A stretch of DNA of 64,000 nt from Sphingomonadales bacterium (GCA_027491235.1 JAIXWO010000013.1:170960-234959), one strand, 5' to 3'; positions 52,390 through 60,892 are shown, counted from the stretch's first letter. Notes: generated by a model not told the origin, from the sequence alone. Program-made: numbers and translations.

Positions 52390-52422
52390 TTAACCTTTCA
52401 ACTTCATATGTTTTTTGGTTAA
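52390..52422. promoter_or_regulatory. Inverted TTAACC half-sites upstream of ctrA
   Basis: TTAACCTT (52390-52397) on the plus strand and TTAACCAA on the minus strand (TTGGTTAA at 52415-52422) point toward each other about 65-97 bases before the ctrA start. CtrA sites contain TTAACC or TTAA-N7-TTAA, so autoregulation is possible. The full TTAA-N7-TTAA form is not present here. Confidence 0.45.
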
Positions 52423-52486
52423 TAGATCACATCGCGTTTCGGACCACTCCGGCGCGATATCAAAGGTTGCAGAAGGGGGCGTGTCC

Positions 52487-53182
52487 ATGCGTGTGTTGCT
52501 GATCGAAGACGAGCCGACAACGGCTAAGGCCATTGAGCTCATGCTGACCAATGAAGGCTTTAATGTGTACTCGACCGATCTGGGCGAAGAAGGCTTGGAT
52601 TTGGGCAAACTCTATGACTACGACATCATCTGTCTCGACCTGAACCTGCCGGACATGCACGGCTATGACGTGCTGAAGAAGCTCCGCAATGCCAAGGTGC
52701 AGACGCCGGTCCTCATTCTGTCCGGCATTAGCGAAATGGACTCCAAGATCCGCAGCTTTGGCATCGGCGCTGACGATTACGTCACCAAGCCTTTCCACCG
52801 CGAAGAACTGGTCGCCCGCATTCATGCGGTGGTGCGTCGTTCCAAGGGCCATTCCCAATCGGTCATCCGCACCGGCAAGCTGTCGGTCAACCTTGATGCC
52901 AAGACTGTGGAAGTCGATGGCGCCCGCGTCCACCTGACTGGCAAGGAATATGCGATGCTGGAGCTCCTCTCGCTCCGCAAGGGTACCACACTCACCAAGG
53001 AAATGTTCCTGAACCACCTTTATGGCGGCATGGACGAACCCGAACTCAAGATCATCGATGTGTTCATCTGCAAGCTGCGCAAAAAGCTCGCGCTGGCCTG
53101 TGGTGGCGAAAACTACATCGAAACCGTCTGGGGCCGCGGCTATGTGCTGCGCGATCCGGAAGAGCAGGCGCAGGCCGCCTAA
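52487..53182 (+). CDS. ctrA: Cell-cycle response regulator CtrA
   Basis: A 231-residue OmpR-type response regulator. The receiver domain starts [20 protein letters not shown] and has the phospho-acceptor Asp51 in [14 protein letters not shown] and Lys in [11 protein letters not shown]. The DNA-binding winged helix has [35 protein letters not shown] and [13 protein letters not shown], all characteristic of CtrA. I chose the ATG at 52487, after AGAAGGGGGC. In sphingomonads CtrA controls envelope, motility and cell-cycle genes. A terminator hairpin follows. Confidence 0.96.
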   Translation: MRVLLIEDEPTTAKAIELMLTNEGFNVYSTDLGEEGLDLGKLYDYDIICLDLNLPDMHGYDVLKKLRNAKVQTPVLILSGISEMDSKIRSFGIGADDYVTKPFHREELVARIHAVVRRSKGHSQSVIRTGKLSVNLDAKTVEVDGARVHLTGKEYAMLELLSLRKGTTLTKEMFLNHLYGGMDEPELKIIDVFICKLRKKLALACGGENYIETVWGRGYVLRDPEEQAQAA

Positions 53183-53208
53183 TTTCATCGTTCCTCAAAG
53201 CAAATTGG

Positions 53209-53241
53209 GCCGGGCTGGCAACAGTCCGGCTCTTTCTTTTT
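53209..53241 (+). terminator. Terminator after ctrA
   Basis: GCCGG (53209) pairs with CCGGC (to 53230) at the base of a short hairpin, followed by TCTTTCTTTTT. It separates ctrA from the ATP-grasp operon. Confidence 0.7.
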
Positions 53242-53299
53242 GCGGAAGATGCAAAAGACCTATTGTGCGATGCAGCAATTGGTTGCAGCATGATGACGA

Positions 53300-54745
53300 A
53301 TGGGACTCAAAGCCGCTTTTGATGAAATTTATGGCGCGTCGGGCGGCAAAGCCCCGCGCGATGGCTTTGAAACGCTTTCGAACTGGCTGACCAATACCAA
53401 TCTGGAAGATCTGCGCGGTCGCCAAGGTGCAGCCGAAGCGGCCTTTCGCCAGTTGGGCATTACCTTTGCCGTTTATGGTGACGATGAAGCCGCGGAACGC
53501 ATCATTCCGTTCGATATCGTCCCCCGCCTCTTCACCGGCAAGGAATGGAGCAGGCTCGCCTCAGGGTTGGAACAGCGCGTCCATGCGCTCAACGCCTTTG
53601 TCGCCGACATCTATGGCGAACGCGCGATCCTGAAGGATGGCATCATCCCAGAAGAGCTGGTGCTGGCGAACAGCCAATTCTGCATCCCGATGAACGGCTT
53701 CACGCCGCCGCACGGCCTTTATACCCACATTTGCGGTATTGATCTGGTCCGCACCGGGCCGGATGAATTCTACATCCTGGAAGACAATGCCCGCACGCCC
53801 TCCGGCGTGTCCTACATGATGGAAAATCGCGAGGCGATGCTGCGGCTTTGCCCCGATCTGTTCGATGCGCTGCCCGTCCAACCGGTCGATTGTTATCCGG
53901 ACAATTTGCGCGCGATGATGATTTCCGTCGCACCAAAGACCGCTGCGGCAGACCCCACCTGCGTCCTGTTGACGCCGGGCCGCTTCAACAGCGCCTACTA
54001 TGAACACAGCTTCTTGGCCGACAATGCCGGCATCGAACTTGTCGAGGCGGCGGACCTGATTGTCGATGACGATGTCGTGTGGATGATGACCGTTCAGGGC
54101 CGCAAGCGCGTGGACGTCATCTATCGGCGCATCGACGATGCGTTCCTCGATCCGCTGGTGTTCCGCCCCGATTCCTATTTGGGTGTGCCGGGGCTGATGG
54201 CGGCCTATTATGCGGGCAACGTCACCATCGTGAATGCGCCGGGCACCGGGATTGCCGATGACAAGGCGATCTATTCCTACATGCCGGACATCGTCCGCTA
54301 TTATTCAGGACAAGAGGCCCAACTGCCCATCGTCGACACATGGCGCTGTCGGGAGCCGGACTCCCTCAAATATGTACTCGATCATCTGGGCGAATTGGTG
54401 GTGAAGCTGGTCGATGGATCGGGCGGCTATGGGATGCTCGTCGGGCCGACCGCGACCAAGCAAGAGATTAGCGACTTCCGCACGGCCCTCATCGCCGAAC
54501 CGCACCGCTACATCGCGCAGCCGACGCTGGCGCTCTCCACGGTGCCGACGCTGGTGGAAAGCGGCATCGCGCCGCGCCATGTCGATTTCCGGCCCTTTGT
54601 TCTTTCCGGATCTAATGGCGTGACGATCACGCCCGGCGGTCTGACCCGCGTGGCACTGGCCGAAGGATCGCTGGTGGTGAACTCCAGTCAGGGCGGCGGC
54701 ACGAAAGACAGCCTTGTTCTCTATGATACGGGGGACGACGCGTGA
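53300..54745 (+). CDS. Circularly permuted ATP-grasp protein of the Anbu operon
   Basis: A 481-residue protein of the circularly permuted ATP-grasp type (DUF404/DUF407). It starts GLKAAFDEIYG and has GIDLVRTGPDEFYILEDNARTPSGVSYMMENR (acidic metal-binding part), VLLTPGRFNSAYYEH, and a late VVKLVDGSGGYGMLVGPTAT nucleotide loop. The family is proposed to form amide bonds between amino acids or peptides. It begins the operon with alpha-E, transglutaminase and Anbu genes. Its ATG at 53300 has no strong ribosome site. Its stop overlaps the start of the alpha-E gene (TGATG). Substrate unknown. Confidence 0.9.
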   Translation: MGLKAAFDEIYGASGGKAPRDGFETLSNWLTNTNLEDLRGRQGAAEAAFRQLGITFAVYGDDEAAERIIPFDIVPRLFTGKEWSRLASGLEQRVHALNAFVADIYGERAILKDGIIPEELVLANSQFCIPMNGFTPPHGLYTHICGIDLVRTGPDEFYILEDNARTPSGVSYMMENREAMLRLCPDLFDALPVQPVDCYPDNLRAMMISVAPKTAAADPTCVLLTPGRFNSAYYEHSFLADNAGIELVEAADLIVDDDVVWMMTVQGRKRVDVIYRRIDDAFLDPLVFRPDSYLGVPGLMAAYYAGNVTIVNAPGTGIADDKAIYSYMPDIVRYYSGQEAQLPIVDTWRCREPDSLKYVLDHLGELVVKLVDGSGGYGMLVGPTATKQEISDFRTALIAEPHRYIAQPTLALSTVPTLVESGIAPRHVDFRPFVLSGSNGVTITPGGLTRVALAEGSLVVNSSQGGGTKDSLVLYDTGDDA

Positions 54746-55680
54746 TGCTCAGTCGGGTGGCCGCCTCGCTTTATTGGCTCGGTCGCTACATGGAACGTGC
54801 CGAATTCACGGCAAGGCTGGTCGAGGCAACCGTCCGGCTGGATCACATGTCCGCCCGCCCCGCCGGCACCGGCGCATGGGGCAGCGCCTTGGCGGTGGTG
54901 ATGGGTGATGCGCGCTTTGCGGAGACGGGCCAGCCGATCACGCAAAAGACCGTCAGCCAGTTCCTGACGCTGGATCCGACCAACCCGGGGTCCATCCGCA
55001 GTTGCATCGACGCCGCGCGCGACAATGGCCGCGCCGTGCGCACCGCCCTCACCCGTGAAGGCTGGGAAACGGTCAATTCCTCTTGGCTCTCGCTTCAGAA
55101 GCGCAGCAAGACCTGGAGCTTGGAAAGCACCCTTGCGCTGGCGGAGAGCGTAACGGCACAGGCGCGCGGGTTTGAAGGGGCGCTGCACCGGATGCTGCGG
55201 TCCGAAGCCTACTGGTTCATCCGTCTGGGCATGGCCGTGGAGCGCGGCGACAACAGCGCGCGGCTTGTCGACGTGAAATATCATTTGCTGCTGCCCGAAG
55301 GCGAGCCCGTGGGCGGCGTGATCGATCGTGACCAATGGACGACCATTTTGCACACTGTGTCCGCCGTGACGGCGTTCCGCTGGCTCTACAAAGGTGGCCT
55401 GACGCCCTCGGCCGTCGCCGATCTCCTCATCCTGCGCGCAGAGATGCCCCGCTCCCTCATCGCCTCGGCCGAAGAGGTGGAGCGGTATCTGACTGCACTG
55501 GGCCGCCTTACCGGCTTGCAGGGCGAGGCAGACCGCATCGCGCGCCGCCGCCATATCGATCTTGGCCGCTACGACATCAGCCAGATCATCATCAACGGGC
55601 TGCATGAGTTTCTGACAGGGTACATCGCCAACAACGCGCAGCTTGACCGCGCGATTGCAAAGCAGTTCAGGTTCCCCTGA
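54745..55680 (+). CDS. Alpha-E domain protein
   Basis: A 311-residue, mostly helical alpha-E protein: MLSRVAASLYWLGRYMERAEFTARLVEAT is the family opening, with SEAYWFIRLGMAVERGDNSARLVDVKYHLLL in the middle. It is repeatedly encoded next to circularly permuted ATP-grasp proteins and is thought to work with them. The ATG at 54745 overlaps the upstream stop by one base. The helical domain has no known catalytic residues. One base separates it from the transglutaminase gene. Confidence 0.9.
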   Translation: MLSRVAASLYWLGRYMERAEFTARLVEATVRLDHMSARPAGTGAWGSALAVVMGDARFAETGQPITQKTVSQFLTLDPTNPGSIRSCIDAARDNGRAVRTALTREGWETVNSSWLSLQKRSKTWSLESTLALAESVTAQARGFEGALHRMLRSEAYWFIRLGMAVERGDNSARLVDVKYHLLLPEGEPVGGVIDRDQWTTILHTVSAVTAFRWLYKGGLTPSAVADLLILRAEMPRSLIASAEEVERYLTALGRLTGLQGEADRIARRRHIDLGRYDISQIIINGLHEFLTGYIANNAQLDRAIAKQFRFP

Positions 55681-55681
55681 C

Positions 55682-56494
55682 ATGCAAATCCACGTCCATC
55701 ATTCAACCGTTTATGAGTTTTCGCAGCCGCAATCGCGGCTCATCCAGCTGCTGCGCGTCACACCACCCAGCTTCTCCGGCCAGAATGTGCTGGAATGGTC
55801 AGTCGATATTGATCGTGACGCCCGGATGCGCTCGGCGGTGGATGGCTATGGCAACATCGTCACCATGCTCTACGTCGATGGGCCGTTGGACCGGATTGAG
55901 ATCGTCAAGCGCGGCACCGTCTACACGCAGGACCGCTATGGCGTCGTCACCGGCACGAATGAGGTGTTGCCGCCAACCGCCTATCTCGGCGCCACATCGC
56001 TGACCGAAGCCGATGAAGCCATCTGCGCGCTCGCCAAGATGATTGTGCGCCGCCAGTCCAGCCGGTTGACGCTGCTGCATGATCTGATGAACACCATCAA
56101 ATCGAAGATGCGGTTCAACACCGGCGAGGGAGACCCCTATCGCATGGCGCACGTCGCCTTTGCCGAAGGGCATGGCGTCTGTCAGGATTTCGCCCATATC
56201 TTCTGCGCGGCCGCCCGGCATCTGGGCATCCCGGCGCGCTATGTGTCCGGCCATCTCTACCAGCATGGCGGCGGTCCGGCGCAGGACGCGAGCCACGCCT
56301 GGGCCGAAGCCTGGATTGATGAACTGGGCTGGACCGGATTTGATATCGCTAACGGGGTTTGCCCCGATGATGCCTATGTCCGCGTTGCAATCGGTCTGGA
56401 CTATCGGGCCGCTGCCCCGCTATCGGGATCCCGCATGGGTGCCGGCGAGGAAAAGATGGACGTGCGCGTTCATGTGAGCCAATCCGGCCAATAA
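55682..56494 (+). CDS. Transglutaminase-like protease of the Anbu operon
   Basis: A 270-residue protein with an N-terminal beta domain (IHVHHSTVYEFSQPQSRLIQLLRVTP) and a transglutaminase-type catalytic domain. The likely triad is Cys in GHGVCQDFAHIF, His in DASHAWAEAW and Asp in GWTGFDIANG. Such proteins usually act as peptidases. I chose the ATG at 55682, one base after the alpha-E stop. It should process the product of the ATP-grasp/alpha-E pair or its target. Confidence 0.92.
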   Translation: MQIHVHHSTVYEFSQPQSRLIQLLRVTPPSFSGQNVLEWSVDIDRDARMRSAVDGYGNIVTMLYVDGPLDRIEIVKRGTVYTQDRYGVVTGTNEVLPPTAYLGATSLTEADEAICALAKMIVRRQSSRLTLLHDLMNTIKSKMRFNTGEGDPYRMAHVAFAEGHGVCQDFAHIFCAAARHLGIPARYVSGHLYQHGGGPAQDASHAWAEAWIDELGWTGFDIANGVCPDDAYVRVAIGLDYRAAAPLSGSRMGAGEEKMDVRVHVSQSGQ

Positions 56495-56523
56495 CCAATA
56501 AGAAGCGTAAATCAGGGTAATTC

Positions 56524-57291
56524 ATGACATATTGTGTAGGCATTCTTGTGCGCGACGGGCTGGTCATGATCGCCGATACGCGCACCAATGCCGGTGTCGA
56601 TAACATCTCCACCTATCGCAAGCTGCACACGATTGAGGAAGATAATGACCGCCTCGTCTTCGCAGCAAGTGCGGGGAACCTGTCTGTCACCCAGCTCGCT
56701 TTGTCGATGCTGAAGGAAGGTCTCGAGCCTCTGGAAGAAGGCGGCGCGCGCCGCTTCACAACCGGCGCGGCAACGATGTTTGCTGTAGCCCAATTGTTCA
56801 GTGAAGCCGTTCGCATGGCGAGTGAACAACTGTCGGAAGAACTGGAAGCCCGCAGCATCCCGGCCTCCGTCTCCTTCCTGCTGGGCGGACGCTTGGCCTC
56901 CGGTCCCTTGATCCTTTATTATGTCTATGATGCCGGCAACTTCATTGAATGCCGCCCCGACACGCCCTTCCTGCAAATTGGCGAGAGCAAATATGGCAAG
57001 CCCATTTTGGACCGCGCCCTCAATTTTGAGACACCGCTTGAAGAGGCCGTGAAGGTCGCGTTGATTTCGTTTGATTCCACCTTGCGGTCCAACCTCGCTG
57101 TTGGCCGTCCACTCGACATGATCGTCATCGCGCGCGACCGCGTGCACGCCGTCGTCAAACGCCGGATCGGAACCGACGATCGCTATTTCAACGATCTATC
57201 AGCGCGCTGGAGCATGCTGCTCACCGAAGCGCGCGCCACCATCCCGGACCCGCCCTTCATGGCAGACTTTGTCGCCATCAACGGCAAATAA
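56524..57291 (+). CDS. Anbu, bacterial proteasome-like protease homologue
   Basis: A 255-residue proteasome-related protein of the Anbu type. It starts MTYCVGILVRDGLVMIADTRTNAGVDNIS, so removal of Met exposes Thr as the N-terminal nucleophile, as in proteasome beta subunits. FAASAGNLSVTQLALSML, VSFLLGGR and RPLDMIVIARD follow. It ends the ATP-grasp, alpha-E, transglutaminase operon, an association known for Anbu. Activity of Anbu proteins is debated; a role under stress has been suggested. AGGG lies shortly before the ATG. Confidence 0.93.
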   Translation: MTYCVGILVRDGLVMIADTRTNAGVDNISTYRKLHTIEEDNDRLVFAASAGNLSVTQLALSMLKEGLEPLEEGGARRFTTGAATMFAVAQLFSEAVRMASEQLSEELEARSIPASVSFLLGGRLASGPLILYYVYDAGNFIECRPDTPFLQIGESKYGKPILDRALNFETPLEEAVKVALISFDSTLRSNLAVGRPLDMIVIARDRVHAVVKRRIGTDDRYFNDLSARWSMLLTEARATIPDPPFMADFVAINGK

Positions 57292-57302
57292 CCAAAACAA
57301 AA

Positions 57303-57326
57303 CCCCGCCGGATCGCGCCGACGGGG
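57303..57326. terminator. Shared terminator between Anbu gene and first PEP-CTERM gene
   Basis: CCCCGCCGG pairs with CCGACGGGG (one G-U pair) around ATCGCG. The plus strand continues TTTC; the minus strand continues TTTTGTTTTGG. It lies between two converging stops. Confidence 0.85.
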
Positions 57327-57352
57327 TTTCATATCTCGAACCGATCAAAGGA

Positions 57353-58141
57353 TCAGGCGAAAGTCACAACCGCCTTCTCGCGCCGCCGCATGACAGCGCC
57401 GACAAGGCCAAAGCCGGCCAGCATCATCGCCCAAGCTGCGGGTTCAGGCACGCCACCACCGGGAGGTGGTGCCACGGCACCAAAGCCATCAAGATAGACA
57501 TAACCCCAATGGCCGGTCGGTTGGCAGTCCGCCCCCAACACCGACAAAAGGAAGTCATGGCCCAAGCTGCCCGCATCCAATGTCAGCTGTTCGATCTGCC
57601 ATTGCGGCGTGTAGAAATTACTGCCGTCAAAGGCGAAGCGCGGGTCAACCCCGCCACCGCCGCTGGCTGCGTTATATTCGCGGCGGATCAGTTCGGTGTT
57701 GGTTGTCAGGTCCGTCAGCGTGATGATCATGGTCGCTGCATCTTGGACGCCGTGTGCCCCGAGCAGGACGGACTTCCAGGCAAAGAAGATGTCCTTATCA
57801 GTATAGTTGGTCACCTTTTGTTGGATGACCGACGCGTAGCCGCCAAAGGTCGTGTCTTCGACGCGGAAGCTATATTTTCCGCCATAGACGGTGCTGCCCA
57901 GCGCCGCGCCGACATTGGGATCAACCGTGCCGGACACGATGATGCTTGATCGAACGCCGCTGTCACCGGGGATGAGAGCTGAGGGATTGAGCGATGGGTT
58001 GAGCAGCCCTCCGCGATAACCTCCGCCCTGTGCCCAGCCACTGGCGTCACCTGTCTCAAAATCGCCATTCGTGAACGAGTTCGCATATGCCGATGATGAC
58101 ATTGCGATTGCAGCAATGGCTGCAAATCCAATCTTATACAT
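57353..58141 (-). CDS. PEP-CTERM sorting domain protein, tandem array member 1
   Basis: A 262-residue exported protein: signal peptide (AAIAAIAMSSSAYA), a beta-sandwich-like body that opens NSFTNGDFETGDASGWAQGGG, as in DUF642/carbohydrate-binding-like folds, and a tail PEPAAWAMMLAGFGLVGAV then RRREK. The tail is the exosortase signal of the PEPxxWA type. It is the most divergent 3' end of the four tandem genes. Its promoter region holds TTAACCAA at 58223-58230, 82 bases from the start. Confidence 0.88.
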   Translation of the reverse strand: MYKIGFAAIAAIAMSSSAYANSFTNGDFETGDASGWAQGGGYRGGLLNPSLNPSALIPGDSGVRSSIIVSGTVDPNVGAALGSTVYGGKYSFRVEDTTFGGYASVIQQKVTNYTDKDIFFAWKSVLLGAHGVQDAATMIITLTDLTTNTELIRREYNAASGGGGVDPRFAFDGSNFYTPQWQIEQLTLDAGSLGHDFLLSVLGADCQPTGHWGYVYLDGFGAVAPPPGGGVPEPAAWAMMLAGFGLVGAVMRRREKAVVTFA

Positions 58142-58222
58142 GATGCTTCACTCCACCTCGGTTGAGGGGCAAGCGTTTTGCTTTGCCCCAAAGGAGCGAC
58201 CCTGCTTGTTAGCAGGGGGGAG

Positions 58223-58230
58223 TTAACCAA
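58223..58230 (+). promoter_or_regulatory. TTAACC motif upstream of PEP-CTERM gene 1
   Basis: TTAACCAA, 82-89 bases before the start at 58141. One of four such motifs upstream of the tandem genes; the resemblance to CtrA half-sites is suggestive only. Confidence 0.4.
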
Positions 58231-58310
58231 ATTTCATCATTCCTTCCAATGACTAAGGTCATAACCCAAATCAGACCTATCGAGGGAACCAATTGGGGAC
58301 GCATAGAAAA

Positions 58311-58464
58311 ACCCCGCCGGATCTCTCCGACGGGGTCTTCTGTCTCGTTACTGATCGAAGGATCAGGCGAAGGTCACAGCGACCTTTGCGCGACGACGCA
58401 TGGCTGAGCCGACAAGGCCGAAGCCAGCGAGCATCATTGCCCAAGCGGCGGGTTCAGGAACGCC
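58311..58464 (-). repeat. 3' cassette copy B (PEP-CTERM tail plus terminator)
   Basis: A 154-base block holding the terminator hairpin (58312-58335), a short 3' untranslated part and the codons of the PEP-CTERM tail. It aligns without gaps to 59241-59394 with six differences and to 60135-60288 with a few more. The upstream gene bodies are unrelated. Confidence 0.85.
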
Positions 58465-59082
58465 GCCACCGGCAACTTTGCTGCCGAAGGTCAGGTCATC
58501 AAACACCTGCTGGTTCAGTGTGCCACCAAACTTCACCGACTTAGCGATACCCGAGAAGCCAAGGCCAAAGCCCTCAAACTTGCAATATGCCGCGCCCGAC
58601 GTGATCGAAGAGTCGCACGGCCCGGTGGGCGTTGTTCCCAATGTCAGCGATGCAAGAACACTGCCCGAAGCGTTCAGGCCATCATATATGGTGACCGTGG
58701 TTCCGGCTGTAAACGGTGCCGAGAAAACGCCTGAAAAGCCTGTGTCAAAACCGGCAGCCACGTTCATGATTGGAACGCCGCTCAGGAAGAAAATGGCCCC
58801 CTTGGCCGACGCCGCAATACCTTCACCATTCCGCGAGGTATTTGAACAGAAGGTCCCTGCGGTGTTCATGCAGAGCAGCAAAACGTCAGAGGTAAACTCC
58901 ACGCCCAGATTGGCGCCGCTGGTGCCAATGCTGGACGTCCCACCATTATAATAGCCGCCCACGAGCACATTGCTGTCATTTGGGTAAGGCGCGATATTCT
59001 CAAAATCGAGATAGGTGACTGCAGCCTGCGCAGGCGCTGCAAAAGCAGCAATGGCAAAAGCCGAAATGATAATGTTTTTCAT
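58363..59082 (-). CDS. PEP-CTERM sorting domain protein, tandem array member 2
   Basis: A 239-residue exported protein with signal peptide (AFAIAAFAAPAQA). Its body is beta-rich with Cys pairs (LLLCMNTAGTFCSNTS, GPCDSS...AYCKFEG) and resembles the PEP-CTERM family with a lectin-like fold (YLDFENIAP, FSAPFTAGTTVTIYDGLNASG). The tail is PEPAAWAMMLAGFGLVGSA then MRRRAK. Its body shows no clear match to the neighbouring members. Confidence 0.88.
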   Translation of the reverse strand: MKNIIISAFAIAAFAAPAQAAVTYLDFENIAPYPNDSNVLVGGYYNGGTSSIGTSGANLGVEFTSDVLLLCMNTAGTFCSNTSRNGEGIAASAKGAIFFLSGVPIMNVAAGFDTGFSGVFSAPFTAGTTVTIYDGLNASGSVLASLTLGTTPTGPCDSSITSGAAYCKFEGFGLGFSGIAKSVKFGGTLNQQVFDDLTFGSKVAGGGVPEPAAWAMMLAGFGLVGSAMRRRAKVAVTFA

Positions 59083-59176
59083 GATTTTATCCTGTCAGTC
59101 TAATTTGGGACAGGACTGGTCCGTATTCAGACTCAAGCCCGAGTATGCGACCTCGGACCTTTAAAGTGAAGGAAAC

Positions 59177-59184
59177 GTAACCAT
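59177..59184 (+). promoter_or_regulatory. TTAACC-like motif upstream of PEP-CTERM gene 2
   Basis: GTAACCAT, 95-102 bases before the start at 59082; one mismatch to TTAACCAT. Confidence 0.35.
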
Positions 59185-59240
59185 TTTACAAGGCCTCAGA
59201 CGACCTATCCGCGTCCCATTTTGAGACGCAATAACAGGAA

Positions 59241-59394
59241 ACCCCGCCGGATCTCTCCGACGGGGTCTTCTGTCTCGTTACTGATCGAAGGATCAGGCGA
59301 AGGTCACAGAGACCTTTGCGCGACGACGCATGACCGAGCCGACCAGGCCGAAGCCAGCGAGCATCATCGCCCAAGCGGCCGGTTCAGGAACGCC
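59241..59394 (-). repeat. 3' cassette copy C (PEP-CTERM tail plus terminator)
   Basis: Second 154-base cassette, hairpin at 59242-59265. I count six differences from copy B and about eleven from copy D, no gaps. Confidence 0.85.
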
Positions 59395-59985
59395 ATTTGG
59401 CACACCGTTCGCCGTCCCAGTCACCAAGAGATAGTTGCCGCCGAAGCGGAGACCATAAATGTCTGTCTGGTCGGAACGGATGCCCCGGAATTCAAAGGCA
59501 TTAAACCCACCCGGCGTTGAAATAGGGGCAAGCGTCGTCAGATCATAAGAGGCAAACACATTGCCATTAATGTCCAAAGCCGAAATCGTGGCAGGATCCC
59601 CCACGCGCGGCGCGTAGTTCATGAAAAAGCCGATTTCCTTAACCGGCCCTGCGTTACGGATGAGCTGCGCATAGCCTGTGCCTGAGTCAACGCCGATGTA
59701 AACAGCGGCACCCCCAAAGCTGCCGTTGCTGCCAAGGCCATAGCTACCCTGACCGACGACCGAGCCACTGCCCGAATTGCCACCGCCGCCTGGAGCAGCA
59801 GTGAATGTGTAGCCATCAACTTGGATTGGGCCGAATGTGAAATTATAGTTGCCGTTTGCGAAGGCGGAAAGGTTGAGACCGGGGCCAGTATAGCCGGCAT
59901 TCGTTGTCATCAACGTGGTTGCGGCTGATGCTGACGTGGCGATAAAGCCGAGCGACGCGACGGTTGCGAGAAGTAGATGTTTCAT
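59293..59985 (-). CDS. PEP-CTERM sorting domain protein, tandem array member 3
   Basis: A 230-residue exported protein with signal peptide (LLATVASLGFIATSASA), a Gly/Ser-rich beta body (APGGGGNSGSGSVVGQGSYG, AAVYIGVDSGTGYAQLI) and the tail PEPAAWAMMLAGFGLVGSV then MRRRAK. I chose the ATG at 59985, which begins the signal peptide; an upstream frame to 60042 has no support. TTAACCAG lies about 90 bases upstream. Confidence 0.88.
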   Translation of the reverse strand: MKHLLLATVASLGFIATSASAATTLMTTNAGYTGPGLNLSAFANGNYNFTFGPIQVDGYTFTAAPGGGGNSGSGSVVGQGSYGLGSNGSFGGAAVYIGVDSGTGYAQLIRNAGPVKEIGFFMNYAPRVGDPATISALDINGNVFASYDLTTLAPISTPGGFNAFEFRGIRSDQTDIYGLRFGGNYLLVTGTANGVPNGVPEPAAWAMMLAGFGLVGSVMRRRAKVSVTFA

Positions 59986-60074
59986 GAAATGCTCCAAACA
60001 TTTGTACGTTTGTGTGCGCAGCTGATTTGCCAGCTTACCCACGCGGAGCGACCTTCGAGGTGATCATTACCACT

Positions 60075-60080
60075 GGTTAA
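60075..60080 (-). promoter_or_regulatory. TTAACC motif upstream of PEP-CTERM gene 3
   Basis: TTAACCAG on the minus strand (GGTTAA at 60075-60080), about 90-95 bases before the start at 59985. A nearby TTACC forms a partial inverted repeat with it. Confidence 0.4.
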
Positions 60081-60134
60081 CGAGTCGTTCAAACCTCTAA
60101 ATTTCACGCAATCCCAATATGGTACAATAGAAAA

Positions 60135-60288
60135 ACCCCGCCGGATCGCGCCGACGGGGTCTTCTGTCTCGTTACTGATCGAAGGATCAGGCGAAGGTCA
60201 CAGAGACCTTCGAACGACGACGCATGGCCGAGCCGACAAGGCCGAAGCCTGCCAGCATCATCGCCCAAGCGGCAGGTTCAGGAACGGC
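60135..60288 (-). repeat. 3' cassette copy D (PEP-CTERM tail plus terminator)
   Basis: Third near-identical 154-base cassette, hairpin at 60136-60159, same length as B and C. A fifth hairpin of the same type, without a PEP-CTERM tail, follows rpoC at 60893-60916. Confidence 0.85.
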
Positions 60289-60717
60289 ACCGGTGTTTTT
60301 GAAGGCATAGTTGATAGCGAGTTCACCGCCACCGCCATCACAGTAGTAAGTGCCGCAAGCATGATCGAAGACATAAGCAGAGTAGTTGCCAAACCCATCC
60401 GCATAGTTCGATCCAACGACACCCTTAAAGTCTTGGCTTTGCGCATTGGTCAGGTACTGCGTGTCAGCAAAGCCATCCAGGAATGCCTTGAAGTTGATAT
60501 TCGCGACATCCGAACCAAGCGTCGAAATTGCGTAATCTGAGGCGCTACCGCCGAAAAGAAGAGCCGCAGCTTCACGCCCAGAGAGAGATTGAGGCCCAGT
60601 GTACCAAACCGGGCCATCAGCAACGGCCCACTTACCAACATAGACATAGGCCGCATTGGCAGTGGCAGGAACTGCAAAGGCCGCGAGCGCAACTGCGCCG
60701 AGCAAAATTTTCTTCAT
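60187..60717 (-). CDS. PEP-CTERM sorting domain protein, tandem array member 4
   Basis: A 176-residue exported protein, the shortest of the array: signal peptide (ALAAFAVPATANA), a compact body with SLSGREAAALLFGGSASDYAISTLGSDVANINFKAF and a Cys pair (DHACGTYYCDGG), and the tail PEPAAWAMMLAGFGLVGSA then MRRRSK. I chose the ATG at 60717, which opens the signal peptide. A TTAA-N7-TTAA site lies 76-90 bases upstream. Confidence 0.88.
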   Translation of the reverse strand: MKKILLGAVALAAFAVPATANAAYVYVGKWAVADGPVWYTGPQSLSGREAAALLFGGSASDYAISTLGSDVANINFKAFLDGFADTQYLTNAQSQDFKGVVGSNYADGFGNYSAYVFDHACGTYYCDGGGGELAINYAFKNTGAVPEPAAWAMMLAGFGLVGSAMRRRSKVSVTFA

Positions 60718-60792
60718 GGTATTCCCCCGAGAGAGATGGTTACAAAACTCCGCTCGGGTGATTTTCACCTCGCTCGGAACAGCGCGACACCG

Positions 60793-60807
60793 TTAACTTG
60801 GTGTTAA
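60793..60807. promoter_or_regulatory. TTAA-N7-TTAA site upstream of PEP-CTERM gene 4
   Basis: TTAA at 60793-60796 and 60804-60807, seven bases apart, the form of a full CtrA box. It lies 76-90 bases before the start at 60717 and about 145 bases beyond the rpoC stop. Confidence 0.5.
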
Positions 60808-60892
60808 ATCATGTTCACATTGGTTTCAATCCCCACCACACCCCCCTTCGCCCCCTGTCCCAATCCGGCACAGTGTTGATCTAAAAGTAAAA

